NCBI GenBank assembly: GCA_920105625.2
Contig: OV050032.1
Coordinates: 8,090,129-8,154,128 of the forward strand
Length of the DNA stretch: 64,000 nt
Source of the DNA: Clusia tigrina
Lineage: Eukaryota; Arthropoda; Insecta; Diptera; Clusiidae
Direction of reading: 5' to 3'
Made by a program: the position numbers and the translations under genes. Under the pieces are notes generated by a model. It ran no database searches. It had not been told where the DNA came from and saw nothing but the letters and a program-made list of their open reading frames with translations. This document shows, in pieces, positions 23,485 to 36,080 of this stretch (position 1 is its first letter; every line of letters begins with the position of its first letter).

Positions 23485-23950
23485 ATGACTCTCATTATAC
23501 CGGGGTATGTGACCCTGATTATACCTGGATATGTGACCCTCATAATACCGGGGTATGTGACACTCATAATACCTGGGTATGTGACCCTCATTATACCTGG
23601 ATATGTGACCCTCATAATACCGGGGTATGTGACCCTCATAATACCGGGGTATGTGACCCTCATTATACCTGGGTATGTGACCCCCATTATACCTGGATAT
23701 GTGACCCTCATTATACCGGGGTATGTGACCCTCATTATACCTGGATATGTGACCCTCATAATACCGGGGTATGTGACCCTCATAATACCGGGGTATGTGA
23801 CCCTCATTGTACCTGGGTATGTGACCCCCATTATACCTGGGTATGTGACCCCCATTATACCTGGGTATGTGACCCCCATTATACCTGGGTATGTGACCCC
23901 CATTATACCTGGATATGTGACCCTCGTAATACCGGGGTATGTTACCCTTC
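23485..23950. repeat. 24-bp minisatellite, about 19 copies
   Basis: The unit GTATGTGACCCTCATTATAC plus CTGG repeats with substitutions (ACCTGG/CCGGGG). The period is a multiple of three, so long repeat-encoded ORFs appear on both strands (GYVTLIIP, GVTYPGIM); they are not genes. Confidence 0.95.
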
Positions 23951-24930
23951 TGAGGAAGCTAGTTTTGCACTTATGCTCTTGAAAATGTGGCTGTGTATCG
24001 GTCCACCTACCATACGTTAACAGCATCGAGAAATGACGAGGACGCATTTGTTCGTCCGTCCGGCTCCTCCCTCCGCGATTTGGACTTTTGTATGTGTGTA
24101 GCTCATATAGCAACAATTGCCAAATTTGTTGGTGGGCGGGCGCTTTATTTGTTCATTAATATAAAAGCATTTCTATAAGCGTGTGGCACATGATTGGATG
24201 ACGGCACAAGATTCCAAAAGTTCACAATTGACGTTGGTGTTGCGGAATTTTCGACAAGTGTTTTTGGGAAAAAAGCGCAAAATTAAAAAAACATTTTTAA
24301 TTGCATTTTAATTGTTGCAATGGCGCCTTATTTCCGCGTTAATTGTGTGCATGTGTGTGTGTTTGGGAGTGAGTGTGTGTGTGTGTGTGTGTGTGGGGGT
24401 GCTTTTAAATACACTTCCCTGCAGTGAATATTTGAGCGAGCTACCGAAAGTATTGAGGTGTGTGGCAGTTGGGAACTAGTTGGAAAAATCCTGAGAGTCA
24501 GGCAATGAGGTAAAAAGTAGAAAGTGTCCGAACGAGGAAGTGAGATGTTCAAGCAATCTGCAAGTCATGGCAAAAAACTCCGTTTTCCACAAGAGTGGCA
24601 ACAGTGTTATTGGGTTCCCCAGCATTACTGACTGCAATTTCATTGAGCATATCAGTGGTTCAACGACAAAGAGTCATTATTCCAATACTTTAGCAAATAA
24701 TCCGGATTATACTAGTTTCAAATTAGTTGAATATTGAAGAGAAATATGGTTGAAGGATACTCCATTCGCTAGTGTGGGTCTTTGACAGGAGAAGACAGAG
24801 TACGGGGGTCCATATGAACTCTGCTATCAACCCTCAGGCATCGTATGGAGTAAGGCCGCCATGACTAGCTACCACATGGTTGCGGTTCTTAGCTCGTCAC
24901 ACTGCAACGAGGATGGAGAATACTTCGCCA
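23951..24930. other. Non-coding stretch
   Basis: A GT microsatellite lies at 24345-24398. I see no gene, RNA or transposon domain. Confidence 0.5.
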
Positions 24931-26560
24931 TCCCCATTTTTTAAAAAAATAGTGCCTCACCTTTTGTTAATGCATGGGACTCCGGGGACCATCCTAACTA
25001 GGCACTACGCACAATGTAACCCGTAAGGTCCCATGGTGGAATGGCAAGCTTACAGCGCAAAAAGATAAGAAAACTGTTCAATCGTTGTAAACGCACAAAG
25101 GTGTGGGACGTAGGGTCGCTGTGACAAATTACAACAAGGAACTAAGAAGATCCAAGCGTGAGGCTTGAAGAAAATTTTGCGAAAGCATAGTCGAAACGCC
25201 AGAGAGCGCTAGACTCCATAAAGCTTTACGCAAGGAACACTCGACTTTAAGAAGACCAGTTCTTAAGAATGAAAAGGAGGGACACTTTAGAACTCCTGCT
25301 CCAGGTGCACTTCCCGGGATCAATTAGAGTGTCAAAGACACTGGATCAGCCGTCATGCGACCGATGGGCCGTATTAGACAAAAGATCCTGGAGTTTGTCT
25401 GAAGTAATATTCACCCCAGACAAAGTTAAATGGGCTGTTGGGTCCTTTAAGCAATTAAAGACACCAGGTGAAGATAACATTTTTCCAGATTGGATGTACT
25501 CGTTATACTTAAATCACTGGAACAGTTTCTGCAGGGAGTGGGAGTAAGGGTGCTTACGGGGGTCATTACGAAGGTGGATTTATCGGATCTTCTCACTTTC
25601 ATCTGGAAAACCAAATGGTTTAATAGGGATGGTACTTCCAATGTTTACGGAAATCGAGCGTAAGGACGAGTATGCCTCCTCTTGGCATTTTTGAAAACAG
25701 TCACAATGGACACAGATGTCTCCGAATGGATATCCGCACGCGCCTTCGCAACCTACCATAACCTTCAGCAGGGAGTACATACCATCCATATGGCGTAAAG
25801 GCAATGTGGTATTTATTCCAAAATTGGGCAAGAGGTCCAGCGAACTGCCTAAATCTTACCGACCTATCAATCTCACGTCGTTTCTTCTAAAAAACTATGG
25901 AAAGATTGGTGGATCTACGTATTAGAGAAACGCTAGACAGCACCAGACCTCTGCATCAATCTCAGTTTGCATACAATCCACGGTGGGAGCGCTTCATTAC
26001 CTTGTAACAAAGATAGAGAAAGCTCAATATGCCAAGGAAATTGCTGTATATGCCTTCTTAGATGTCGAGGGCGCCTTTGATAACCCCGGTTACCGCTCTA
26101 TAGAGGGGGTATGCTCTGCGAAAATATCGATAAACCGACTGTTGGGTGGGTTAAAATGGGTTAAAATGATGTTAAAAAGTAGAGAAATTAGTTCATCTCT
26201 GGGAGAGGCCGTATCAGTCAAGGCAATGAAAGGCTGTCCCCAAGGCGGTGTGTTGTCACCCCTTCTATGGTCTTTAGTTATTGACGATCTCTTAGTCAAG
26301 CTGCAAGGGATAGGCTTCGAGGCAAGTGGATATGGTGACGATCTTGCTATCATTCTCAGCGGCAAGTTTGAGAGAACAGTATTCCACATTATGAATCAGG
26401 CTCTAACCTTCATCTCAGATTGGTGTCGCGCAGAAGGGTTATGCATTAATCCTAGCAATACCATTTTCGTTCCTTTTACAAACAGATTAAAATTGCACCT
26501 TGGTACAATAGCTTTTGAGGGAATCTATATAAAATATTCTCTGAAGAAATAAGGAATGCT
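24930..26560 (+). mobile_element. Non-LTR retrotransposon fragment with reverse transcriptase
   Basis: The plus strand, in several frames, reads VPWWNGKL near 25033, then YNKELRRSKREA and ETPESARLHKALRKEH (about 25130-25235). This is the linker between endonuclease and RT in R1/LOA/Jockey-like elements. From 25716 the RT is clearer: VVFIPKLGKRSSELPKSYRP, INLTSFLLK, then 25983-26552 HYLVTKIEKAQYAKEIAVYA, FLDVEGAFDNPGYRS, GCPQGGVLSPLLWSLVIDDL and GYGDDLAIILSGKF. The catalytic box is GYGDD rather than YADD. Several frameshifts and stops separate the blocks, and the element stops after PSNTIFVPFTNRLKLHLG. Non-functional relic. Confidence 0.9.
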
Positions 26561-28260
26561 CCTGTTATGGACATTCTCAACTTCATCCATAAAGCAGAAA
26601 AGTTAATGAGAGAACATGACTTTCAACTACTTCTTTTCTTTAGAGAAGGAACATCTGGGTGGAGAAGACCGTGATAACTTCAATTGTGACGCTTCGTCAT
26701 CACCAAACGAATGAAATGCTATGACATTGAATCTGGCCTGATCGTACCGAAGGTGCAAGTGAAAGCTTGGCCCACTAAATCGTCCGGCTAATGGTGGAAT
26801 TGTGTTTCGGCATAGTAATGGGACAGCGTTTTCAGTGATCATGTCCACACCATAAGAATTCATTCATGCTTTCGCCTTTTCCCCTGTAAGCAAATGACCT
26901 GTTATGGAATAATAACTCCCAAGAAGCCTGTTGGTTTCCATATGTTTGAGTAGGGAGCGAGGAGAAATTCCCATGACTATAGAAATATTCCTCCATCTCG
27001 ACAGCAACACGATTATAGAGTTCAAGGTCAATCGTTTTTATACGGGCACATTTGAACCTCCTGTAATTAGTGGGGAAAAGTAAGCCTCCAGATGCCTCTC
27101 TTGTGTGGCTTTTGTGCGAATCATGGAGGAGTAATTCAATAAGTCATGTTCTGAAGAAAAATGGCACCGCTCCATACGACCGAACTATCCATCGCATGAT
27201 CGACTACGTAACTAAAAATATATGGTAACAAAACGAATAGAAAGGCGCGCCGTTCAACATTGTCGCTGAGAAATTGTCTCCAGAGATTCTGCAACACCAG
27301 CAAATCATCAACCTTCTACCCTGGGATGGCATACAACGATGCATGTCCGGAACGACATGGTTGAGCAGGGGTTAAAATCAACATGAAATTTTGAAATTTT
27401 GCACAAATATCTACCACGCTTTTTGAGTTGTTTTTTGTGCAATTCATTTTCTATTTTTAATGTCACATTTAAAAATAAAGAGACACATTTCTTCAAAAAT
27501 AAATAAACAAGAGGCGCACACCTAAAAATAGTCTGCTACGCCATCGTTTTGTTCGATCTAATTTTGTTTTATCTTTAAATTGGATGCTTCTTTATTTTTG
27601 GTCATTTCGGCGTCCGGCCGGCTTCGTTGTGGTCCATGAAGGATGCGACTAGAGGGAAGGTCAAGGGTATGTGAATCGAAAATACGACTAAAAGATAAGT
27701 AACACAATTGAGTAAATCGGAAACAGACGTTAACGACACAGGAATACGTGCGTACTTCGAGAAGAAAGGGAATAGGAAATCACTGACGGAACATTTCTTC
27801 TCAGGAGGTAATCGAGGACGAGCGTTGTGATCGTGATGGACCTCTTGTTGTCTTGTTGTCTCGTCATAGAAGAGTTGTTAGCTAAATGCACTATCCGCGG
27901 AAGCACCGAATGAGTGCAGTTTCACGTGTATTCCTCAGGCACAACGCTGTGCCTGAGGAACGAGCCACGAAAAGCTGGGAATCTCGTGTGTCGTGGTGGA
28001 ATATCATTCGATGTTTCAAAACTAACATCAAAAAATGTTCACTCAAATCTTTCAAATTATGAAAAAGAGATTCTCCGTACACAAAGGATCGATTCAAAGC
28101 AGGAATCTGTAATGCCCAGTCACCGTCCTGATCACATCATTATGTTGGCAAAAGTGGGGCCATAAGCCATGGCTTCCTTGAAGCAGCGCAAAACAATCTA
28201 AAAAATTATAATAAATTTCAAGCGTTGAAGTAATATTTGTGTTCCCCGGAGAGCGACTTT
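26560..28260. other. Non-coding stretch with one hairpin
   Basis: No domain recognised. 26630-26860 and 27100-27330 look like old repeat DNA but cannot be assigned. A perfect hairpin lies at 27931-27960. Confidence 0.45.
27931..27960. repeat. Perfect 13-bp inverted repeat with 4-nt loop
   Basis: TTCCTCAGGCACA (27931-27943), loop ACGC, then TGTGCCTGAGGAA (27948-27960). No U-tract follows. Possibly a foldback remnant. Confidence 0.85.
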
Positions 28261-28500
28261 CACTGTCTATCCGCTCGCACTATGTAGGCAGGTATAAATG
28301 GCTGACAAACCCTCGGGTCGAGGCCCAATCAGCACTAGTGCCATTTTACTGCCATATCCTCGCGAGCCTAAAGATGGTGATGTACTATGAATTACAACCA
28401 GCCAGACTTGCTGATCAATATTTCTAGGACTGAAAGTTCTAATCTAGAGCAATGACCCAGACTCTCCAGAAAAGGACTTCCGAAAAAGTTTGATCCGGCT
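28260..28500 (-). mobile_element. 3' fragment of the LINE family at 5480-7690
   Basis: Shares CCATATCCTCGCGAGCCT, GGACTGAAAGTTCTAA and ACTCTCCAGAAAAGGACTTC with 5530-5565 and 6045-6105. It carries the uninterrupted version of the site that holds a 410-bp insertion in the first copy. Confidence 0.75.
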
Positions 28501-28564
28501 CGGGGAACTCCTCCTTTACAGCCTTGGAAACTAATGCATTCGTACATTAATAGCAGAATTGTAA

Positions 28565-29320
28565 ATTATTCCATAAAAAGAGAGGAGGAAAGAGATAGAG
28601 AGTGATATACAGAGAGATATAAATAGATAGAGAGTGATATAGAGAGTTATAGAAAGAGATAGATAGAAAGATAGGGAGACATAGAGTAAGATATTGGAAG
28701 ATAAAGAAAGATAGCGGAAGATAGAGAGACATAGAGTAAGATAGAGGAAGATAAAGAAAGATAGAGGAAGATAGAGAGACATACAATAAGATAGAGAAAG
28801 ATAAAAAAGATGGAGACAGCTAGAGAGACATAGAGTAAGATAGAGGAAGATAAAGAAAGATAGAGGAAGATAAAGAAAGATCGAGAAAGATAAAGAAAGC
28901 TGGAGGAAGATAGAGAGACATAAAGTAATATAAAGGAAGATAGAGGAAGATAGAGGAAGATAGAGGAAGATAGAGAGACATAGAGTAAGATAGAGGAAGA
29001 TAAAGAAAGATAGGGAAAGATAGAGAGACATAGAGAAAGATAGAGGAAGATAAAGAAAGCTGGAGGAAGATAGAGAGATATAGAGTAAAATAGAGAAAGA
29101 TAAAGGAAGATAGAGGAGAATAGAGAGACATAGACTAAGATAGAGGAAGATAAAGAAAGATAGAGAAAGTTAGAGAGACATAAAGTAAGATAAAGAAAGC
29201 TGGAGGAAGATAGAGAGACATAGAGTAAAGAAAGATAGAGGAAGATAGAGAGATATAGAGTAAGATAGAGAAAGATAAAAAAGATAGAGAGACAGAGAGA
29301 AAACAGCGAATGAGAGACAG
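28565..29320. repeat. Purine-only GATA-rich tandem array
   Basis: About 750 bp built from AGATAGAGGAAGATAAAGAA and AGATAGAGAGACATAGAGTA blocks. The plus strand is almost free of pyrimidines other than the T of GATA and the C of GACA. All long minus-strand ORFs here (LSLSSSIFLYL) are repeat translations. Confidence 0.95.
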
Positions 29321-29369
29321 AGAGAGATTGAGGCAACCACAAGTCTGCCTCATCGGGCGGCCGAGGCGG

Positions 29370-29560
29370 TATTAGCCTGAAAATCTACAAACTGACAGTC
29401 GGATGGACGTCTTGCCGGGTGCTTGAAGGTACCAACCTAGGACCCACACGTTGCTACAAATGCATGGATTTTGGGCATATTGCCAAAAAGTGCAACAGCA
29501 AAGAGGACTGGCGCAACCGACTCAGGCGTTGAACACAACAACGCCAGCGGGTGTGTAAAG
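29370..29560 (+). mobile_element. LINE ORF1 (Gag-like) zinc-knuckle fragment
   Basis: The plus strand reads KIYKLTVGWTSCRVLEG then RCYKCMDFGHIAKKC. This is the first CCHC knuckle (C-X2-C-X4-H-X4-C) and preceding motif of ORF1 proteins of R1/LOA/I-type elements. A stop follows soon after (RNRLRR), so later knuckles are lost. Confidence 0.8.
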
Positions 29561-29689
29561 CCCATCTTGTGCACTCCGCATGAGCATAGGCTGCCAGGAT
29601 ACGGAACACTTGAGAGGATGCAGCACATACCCATCCTATAAGCCAGTCGTAATGGATTCAAAACACAGGGAATGAAGTTACTCCAGGTT

Positions 29690-29850
29690 GACCATAACCA
29701 CAGGTGGAAAGCGGTGAGGTAGAAAAATTGCGGGTTGAAAAAATGTGAGGTGGAAAAACGGTGGGGTGGAAAAATGTGAAGTGGAAACAAGTGATGTGGA
29801 GCCAGCTGAGAGGGAAACAGGCGAGGTGGAAACCAAGTAAAGTGGAAAAA
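29690..29850. repeat. Short imperfect GTGGAAA-rich repeat
   Basis: GAGGTGGAAAAACGGTGGGG-like units of about 15-17 bp recur about eight times with indels. Confidence 0.7.
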
Positions 29851-29924
29851 GGGATGCTGGAGATGCAATCTCAAGGAAAATATGTTCTGTTCAAACAGTG
29901 TTTTATAGAATTGAATCATCTGCT

Positions 29925-30075
29925 TATTCTTTGGTTCGTCTGTTTATGCTTCGGTTCGATTGTTTATTCTTTGGTTCAACAGTTTATTTTTTGGTTCGTC
30001 CGTTTTATTCTTCGGTTCTTTTTTTATTCTTCAGTTCGTCTGTTTATTCTTTGGTTCGTCAGTTTATTATTCTAT
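29925..30075. repeat. About 22-bp imperfect tandem repeat
   Basis: TTCTTTGGTTCGTCTGTTTA-type units recur about six times. The ORF across them (FGSIVYSLVQQFIFW) is a repeat translation. Confidence 0.8.
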
Positions 30076-30365
30076 TTTGTCAAACTTGACTCTCAACTGA
30101 AATACTGGAGAAAATCCGCCCAAGAAGGTGCTTTACTTTCATCGCAATAAAACAAATTCTCGTTCAGTTCCAGTTGCGTCAAGTGTCCTTCACAAACGAA
30201 ATGGAAAGACTTCTCATACGGTAATTTCGATGGAAGCATTGCACTTTATTTATATTCTATATACACATATATTGGTTTTATAAATATCATACAGATCTTC
30301 ATTTGTAATCTTCGCTCCTCAATCTGGACATCAATGTTGAATTTGAGGTACGGCACAATTTTAAA

Positions 30366-31177
30366 CTATTTCCACTTCAATCGCAACTCCACGTAAAGTT
30401 TTTTCGTGGCTTTATCATAGCCGGAGCGATACCAAGTCGAGTCGATTTGATGTTTCAGCGGGAGCCGCATGCAGTAGAAAGCGGTGTCCAGATCGATTTG
30501 CGTGTCGGTGACTTTCAGTAAGAACCTATCTACAGGGATGACCTCCTTTGGCAGTGCCACTTCCAGCATAAGCTCTTCGGTGAGAGCAATGCCGCCAGCC
30601 CTGAACTAAAAAGAGAGTGAGATAAGAAACTTATGAGTAATGGAATGCAAGTTAGAAGGCGACCATGGACATACCCGTGGAGGATTCCTTCCACTACAAT
30701 CCCGTTGGTAAAAGAATTTGTAATTCGGGAACTCGCGATCGGGTATTAAAGTAAACAAATACGAAAATTTATTGGGTGATTCGCTCTTGTCTTTGGTCGG
30801 CTGCGGCGGCGTCATACCTTCAAAAACATTGCCAACATTCAGTTGCAGAGAGTTATTATTCTCTGCTGATACACTCTGCCACACTACTAACCTGGAATAC
30901 TACCGCCTCCACTCCCGTATTCGGTATAGAATACGGGTTCGAACAAAGTGAACGGATGAGGTGGCATACTGCTTGCCCCGACTTCCTCGCCAGGTCCATT
31001 TGAAGTGCCACTAGCACCTTCTTTCGTCACTATGGGAATGGGAAATATGGTGAAGATCTGCTTCTCTGATTCTGTGCTCTACTTACCTGAAACACCACCA
31101 TCAATCTTGGTGTCGCCTTTCAATTGGAACGAACTTTCCAATTTCAATGCAGCTTCCATTTTATTCGCCGAACTCAT
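30366..31177 (-). CDS. CS-domain protein resembling PIH1D3/DNAAF6 dynein assembly factor (4 exons)
   Basis: Minus-strand exons 31177-31087, 31029-30892, 30817-30675 and 30605-30366 join in frame to 203 residues ending in TAG. The introns are 57, 74 and 69 nt, with GTAAGT, GTTAGT and GTATGT donors. The start is the ATG of MSSANKMEAALKLESSFQLK. The middle is Pro/Gly-rich (SSMPPHPFTLFEPVFYTEYG), then FPNYKFFYQRD. The C-terminal 75 residues form a CS/p23-like beta-sandwich: LMLEVALPKEV, then LLKVTDTQIDLDTAFYCMRL, then YDKATKKLYVELRL. Length, the late CS domain and the preceding Y-F-Q segment fit the PIH1D3/DNAAF6 family, which helps assemble axonemal dynein arms with HSP90 in the cytoplasm. Another small CS-domain co-chaperone is possible. 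The exon model is strong; the family name is moderate. Confidence 0.65.
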
Positions 31178-31625
31178 TTTTCACATCTGGAAACTGTGCA
31201 ACGCATAAAATTCAAGCTGAATATTATCCCCTCAACATGATATGTTCTTCAAGCTGAGAAACGCGGGAGACGAAAAAGAACCATTTGGCAAATAATTGCA
31301 AGATCTCACGGCGATAAAAAAGAGACAGAAATTGGCGCGACTCGGCGACGTTCTTTTGTTTTGAGCGAATGCAGTGACGCAACAAAACTGCAGATAGCGC
31401 CAAAAAGCAATGTGGAAACGAACCAGGGCACACTAAGCAGGTGGCGTCCCTGCGAGAGCTACGTTAAACGCTCACTCTCGCTTTCACTCCTCCAGTCGAA
31501 GTTTGTGTGGCGCGTTAGCTGCTGCTTGGTTTGGAAAGCCGTGGTTACTCTCCACAGTACCTCTCCGCTATGGTTGTGGGTGTTGTTGTAACAAAAATCA
31601 GATAAGCAAGTACATTAAAATGGAT

Positions 31626-32395
31626 CTTGTCTTTCTCACTGACTCACATAAGTTTCTCACTCACTGACTCACATAAGTTTTTTTCTCACTTACTCACAAG
31701 TTTCTCTCTCACTTACTCACAAGTTTCTCTCTCACTGACTCACATAAGTTTCTCTCTCACTTACTCACAAGTTTCTCTCTCACTAACTCACATAAGTTGC
31801 TCTCTCACTGACTCATATAAGTTTCTCTTTCACTGACTCACAAGTTTCTCTCTCAATGACTCACAAGTTTCTCTCTCACTGACTCACATAAGTTTCTCCC
31901 TCACTGATTCCCATAAGTTTCTCTCTCACTGATTCCAATAAGTTTCTCTCTCACTGACTCACATAAGTTTCTCTCTCACTAAGTCACAAGTTTCTCTCTC
32001 ACTGACTCACACAAGTTGCTCTCTCACTGACTCACATAAGTTTCTCTCTCAATGACTCAGATAAGTTTCTCTCTCATTGACTCACATAAGTTTCTCTCTC
32101 ACTGACTCACATAAGTTTCTCTCTCACTGACTCACATAAGTTTCTCTCTCACTAAGTCACAAGTTTCTCTCTCACTGACTCACACAAGTTGCTCTCTCAC
32201 TGACTCACATAAGTTTCTCTCTCACTGACTCACAAGTTAATCTCTCACTGACTCAAATAAGGTTCTCTCTCACTGACTCACATAAGTTTCACTCTCACTG
32301 ACTCACATAAGTTTCTCTCTCACTGACTCACAAAAGTTTCTCTCTCATTGACTCACATAAGTTTCTCTCTCACTAACTCACTTAATTTTCTCTCA
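31626..32395. repeat. About 25-bp TCACTGACTCACATAAGTTTCTCTC minisatellite
   Basis: More than 30 units of ACTCACATAAGTTTCTCTCT-type, alternating 25-bp units with shorter ones lacking ATA. It starts about 450 bp upstream of the minus-strand CS-domain gene. Multi-unit blocks, such as CACTAAGTCACAAGTTTC followed by CACACAAGTTGC at about 31978 and 32150, recur, suggesting segmental expansion. Confidence 0.93.
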
Positions 32396-33185
32396 TAACT
32401 TGCCTCTAGAATGGTTGAGTGATTGATGGACCCATCTGTCAAGAGCGAGTATCAAAGTCTTCACAGAGGTAATCTTATCATATCCAGAAAGCACTAATAA
32501 TGTGGCCGCAAGGTTAAAACATGTCTGCAAAAACAATTTCATTAAATTAGATTGTCAGTTGAATTGTCAATGAGGTGAAGACAGCTGATCGCTATAAAAT
32601 ACTCTAAAAATTACTCTATTATTATTACTTACTTATCCATTACGTTCATCATACTAACTATTATCAACGTTGTTTTTCATCATTTTATATTTTACTACCA
32701 TTATCAATATTATCTATTTATCGTTATCTTTGCAAATATTATCTGAGTCAAAATATCATCATCATTATTTTTATTATCATCTTTATCATAACTTTTTTAT
32801 TCTCATCTTTATCATAACTTTTTTATCATCTTTAATATCGTCACTCCGATGGTATGTGGAGTTCGCATCCACTAAAAATCCTCCCCCTCCTTGGACCACT
32901 TACTCGTTGGCTGTTTTATTCGCACAACTCGATACAAGTTACGAATCGAATACGCCTCTTATTACCTTATTATTTATTATCTTCATATGTACTATCATTT
33001 CAACCATCATCGTCATTTTCTCTCACATAATTATATTTATCATTATCTTTACATGCATCATTTATCATTATCAATGGCTATTTTCATCTTGACTTTTGTC
33101 ATCCCGATTGTTATCTCATCATTTATCACATTTTTCATGATAGTTTCTTCATATTAGCCTTTACCATATCCTTCTTCTTCGTCTT
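32396..33185. other. AT-rich non-coding DNA
   Basis: Strongly T/A-rich, with TTATCAT and TCATTATC motifs that give hydrophobic translations without homology. No gene supported. Confidence 0.5.
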
Positions 33186-33720
33186 CTTCTTTCATCGCTT
33201 TCTTCTTCCATCGTCTTCTTCTTTCATCGTCTTTATCGTCATAATATCATCATCATCATCATCATCCTCATCATCAAAATCGTCATCCTCATCGTCCTCA
33301 TCATCGTGATCTTTATCTCTTCTTCTTTCATCGCTTTCTTCTTCCATCGTCTTCTTCTTTCATCGTCTTTATCGTCATAATATCATCATCATCATCATCC
33401 TCATCATCAAAATCGTCATCCTCATCGTCCTCATCATCGTGATCTTTATCTCTTCTTCTTTCATCGCTTTCTTCTTCCATCGTCTTCTTCTTTCATCGTC
33501 TTTATCGTCATAATATCATCATCATCATCATCATCCTCATCATCAAAATCGTCATCCTCATCGTCCTCATCATCGTGATCTTTATCTCTTCTTCTTTCAT
33601 CGCTTTCTTCTTCCATCGTCTTCTTCTTTCATCGTCTTTATCGTCATAATATCATCATCATCATCATCCTCATCATCAAAATCGTCATCCTCATCGTCCT
33701 CATCATCGTGATCTTTATTT
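33186..33720. repeat. About 136-bp compound satellite, 4 copies
   Basis: TTCATCGCTTTCTTCTTCCA begins at 33191, 33327, 33460 and 33596, giving periods of 136, 133 and 136. Each unit contains an internal (ATC)n tract whose length causes the differences. Confidence 0.93.
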
Positions 33721-35984
33721 ACATACTAATTTTTGTTTGTGAAATGGACCGAAACCTTCAGGCCTTATTTCCTTCCTCTTCTTGGAACTCCTGATTTCAA
33801 AACTGTTTCAAACATATCACACGGGACATTCAATCCCCGCGTCCTTTAAGGCTTGCATTGTACCCCCTTCACCCCCTATGTTCGCTAAAAGAGCGTATTC
33901 CATTCGTTGAACAAAATGTTTTGTTTCAGGGCCTTTGTGGAACTCTTAGTGGGATTTCCGTTGACTTTTTCAGCTCAGCCTTTAGTTTGTCCCTGTCACC
34001 CCGTTACTCCAACATGGTATAGGAAAATATCTTCAGCTTTCCCACCATCTCCCACGATTCCCCCCATCTTATTCGTTGATGAACCAATTTCGGGTAATAT
34101 TCCAAGGGGGATGCGCAAGATCTGTGTGGATGTTAAGATATGGAGTGATTATCGTCGTTCATATTTTTAGTTAATTTCTTATTTCAGTCTATTGCATTTC
34201 TTATTTGTTTTTTCCATTATAATAACTGATCTGAGCCGACTTATATATATGTATATATAGAGAGAGAGAAAGAGAGAGATGAAGAGATAGAGAGAGATAC
34301 ACAGATAGAGAGAGGGATGAAGAGATATAGAGATAGACAAAGATAGCTCAAACATACATTTTTGGGTCACTCAGGAACGAAAATCAAGCAGCTAAAGTGA
34401 TGCATCTAAAGTGGTGGTCGGAACCTTAAGTGAAAAGCGGACTAGATGTCCAAGAGAAATGATCTCTACCCCTAGTCAGAGCAAATAAATGCAAATATAT
34501 TCACGTGAATAATTGCATGTTCAGTTGGAAGCTGTTCATATTACATCGTTGACATATTGGGCAAACTTTGCACGTTTTTACTGTCGCCTTTTCCGGCGCC
34601 AATTATGATGTGGCTGCAAAAAGAAAAAAAAAACACACACTTAAAGATTGTTAATTAAAAGGAAAATGTTAACAAGTTTACTGAAAAATTAGATATCGTG
34701 GAAAAGTGAATTACGCTGGCGCCTTCTTAATAATTAAAAGCAATTTGTTTACACAACGCAAATCGTTTACACGTTATCCGTCCACACAAAGGCACGTCTA
34801 ACAGTAGCGGTCCTGACGATAACCCTAAAAGCACAAGAACGCGATTTCAATTTTTGTCGATGCCCAGGCCTTGGCACTTTAATACGAAAGAAGGGTAGAT
34901 AGGAACTACAGGAACGTCAAGTCCAATACGATGAAGGTTGAAATGCAGCTCATCATTTCATCTGTTTCGATACTCTCCGCAGATGCGTATACGCCCATAA
35001 ATCCTTTGAAGAATTCTTCTCTCGAGCTCCAAGCCAAGATCAGTTCACGACTTATCACTAATGGCATATTGCACGTCATAGAGAGTGGCTTATATCATGA
35101 TCATGAAAGCAACAACATCTCTAGTGATTAATAACAGATTTCTTATAGTATTTGGACACCCAACAGCAACGTGAGACTTAGTGTTGCTGACATGTTGAAT
35201 GTTGTAGACATAATTGGAATGTAACTGAATCGTGATCTTATCCTCGATCAAATGTTGAAAGGGAGTGGTGCCATAACCAACATTTCCAATCGAGTATATT
35301 GAGTGTTGCAGGCACAAAAAGAAGAAGTCCTTGTGAGGATATAAACTATATATGTGAAATGCTTGACATTCATGTCTTACATTCGATGAGATTTTAATAC
35401 TATACTCGTCAGTTGGGAATGAGTACCAGAGATCTGTAGAGCTCACACTTATGACTGAGTTTTCTTAGGAGTATGACTGAGTATAGTTAGGAGTGGAGCA
35501 CATTTTCAGGTGTATCAAAATATCACCAATGATCATATTCACTGCAGATGTCTGCTGAGTGCTCACAACTGAAGCCCACCCACTCAAAGAGGGATAACAT
35601 ATATGTAGAAGGAAACACATACATATATCTGAGTGGCGATGTCTGTCTACCACCAGGCCGGTTGATTTCAACTCCTGCGATATCACAGGTGCCTCTGTAC
35701 ACGTACGGATTTGTATGTGAATACTGCACTGCTGAAGAGTGTTTTTAGGGTTGTGAAGTGTCAGAAACAATTAACGCATACTTGGCAATTTGATGGAGTA
35801 ACCGCACGACCAGGAATAACAATCTAGTTAAAGATGCAATTTCGCCGCTGCAGAATTCCAGCCTGTCGAGACATTAAATCAGCAAAGCATAAACCGAGTG
35901 GCGTCTTAATTGTGGGAGGGTAACGCGTAGCGTTGTTGCAATACACCACAAAACAGCACTGCAACAACAAAACCAACACCAGCA
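33721..35984. other. Non-coding stretch; weak ORFs unassigned
   Basis: GA-rich microsatellite at 34255-34345. A minus-strand ORF at 35446-35090 (ECQAFHIYSLYPHKDFFFLC) is open for 118 codons but shows no family motif I know. Left unannotated. Confidence 0.4.
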
Positions 35985-36080
35985 GCAGCAGAAGTTCTTC
36001 GGATCATTTAGGGGGGGAGCTATTACCATCCGCCTGTATCAGCATCCACAAGAGCTATGAAGATTTTGTGGCATCGTTAA
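35985..36080. repeat. Dispersed 90-bp repeat, copy 1
   Basis: CTTCGGATCATTTAGGGGGG, then GAGCTATTACC, GCATCCAC and AGATTTTGTGG. A second copy lies at 38470-38562 in the same orientation. Confidence 0.85.

Noticed and set aside
23460..24116. Long ORFs with GVTYPGIM/GYVTLIIP repeats
   Set aside because: Translation of the 24-bp array on both strands; no non-repeat domain.
28531..29342. Serine/leucine-rich ORFs that look like multi-pass membrane proteins
   Set aside because: Reverse translation of the purine array.
35090..35446. 118-codon minus-strand ORF
   Set aside because: Aromatic-rich but with no motif, splice partner or neighbouring transposon domain.
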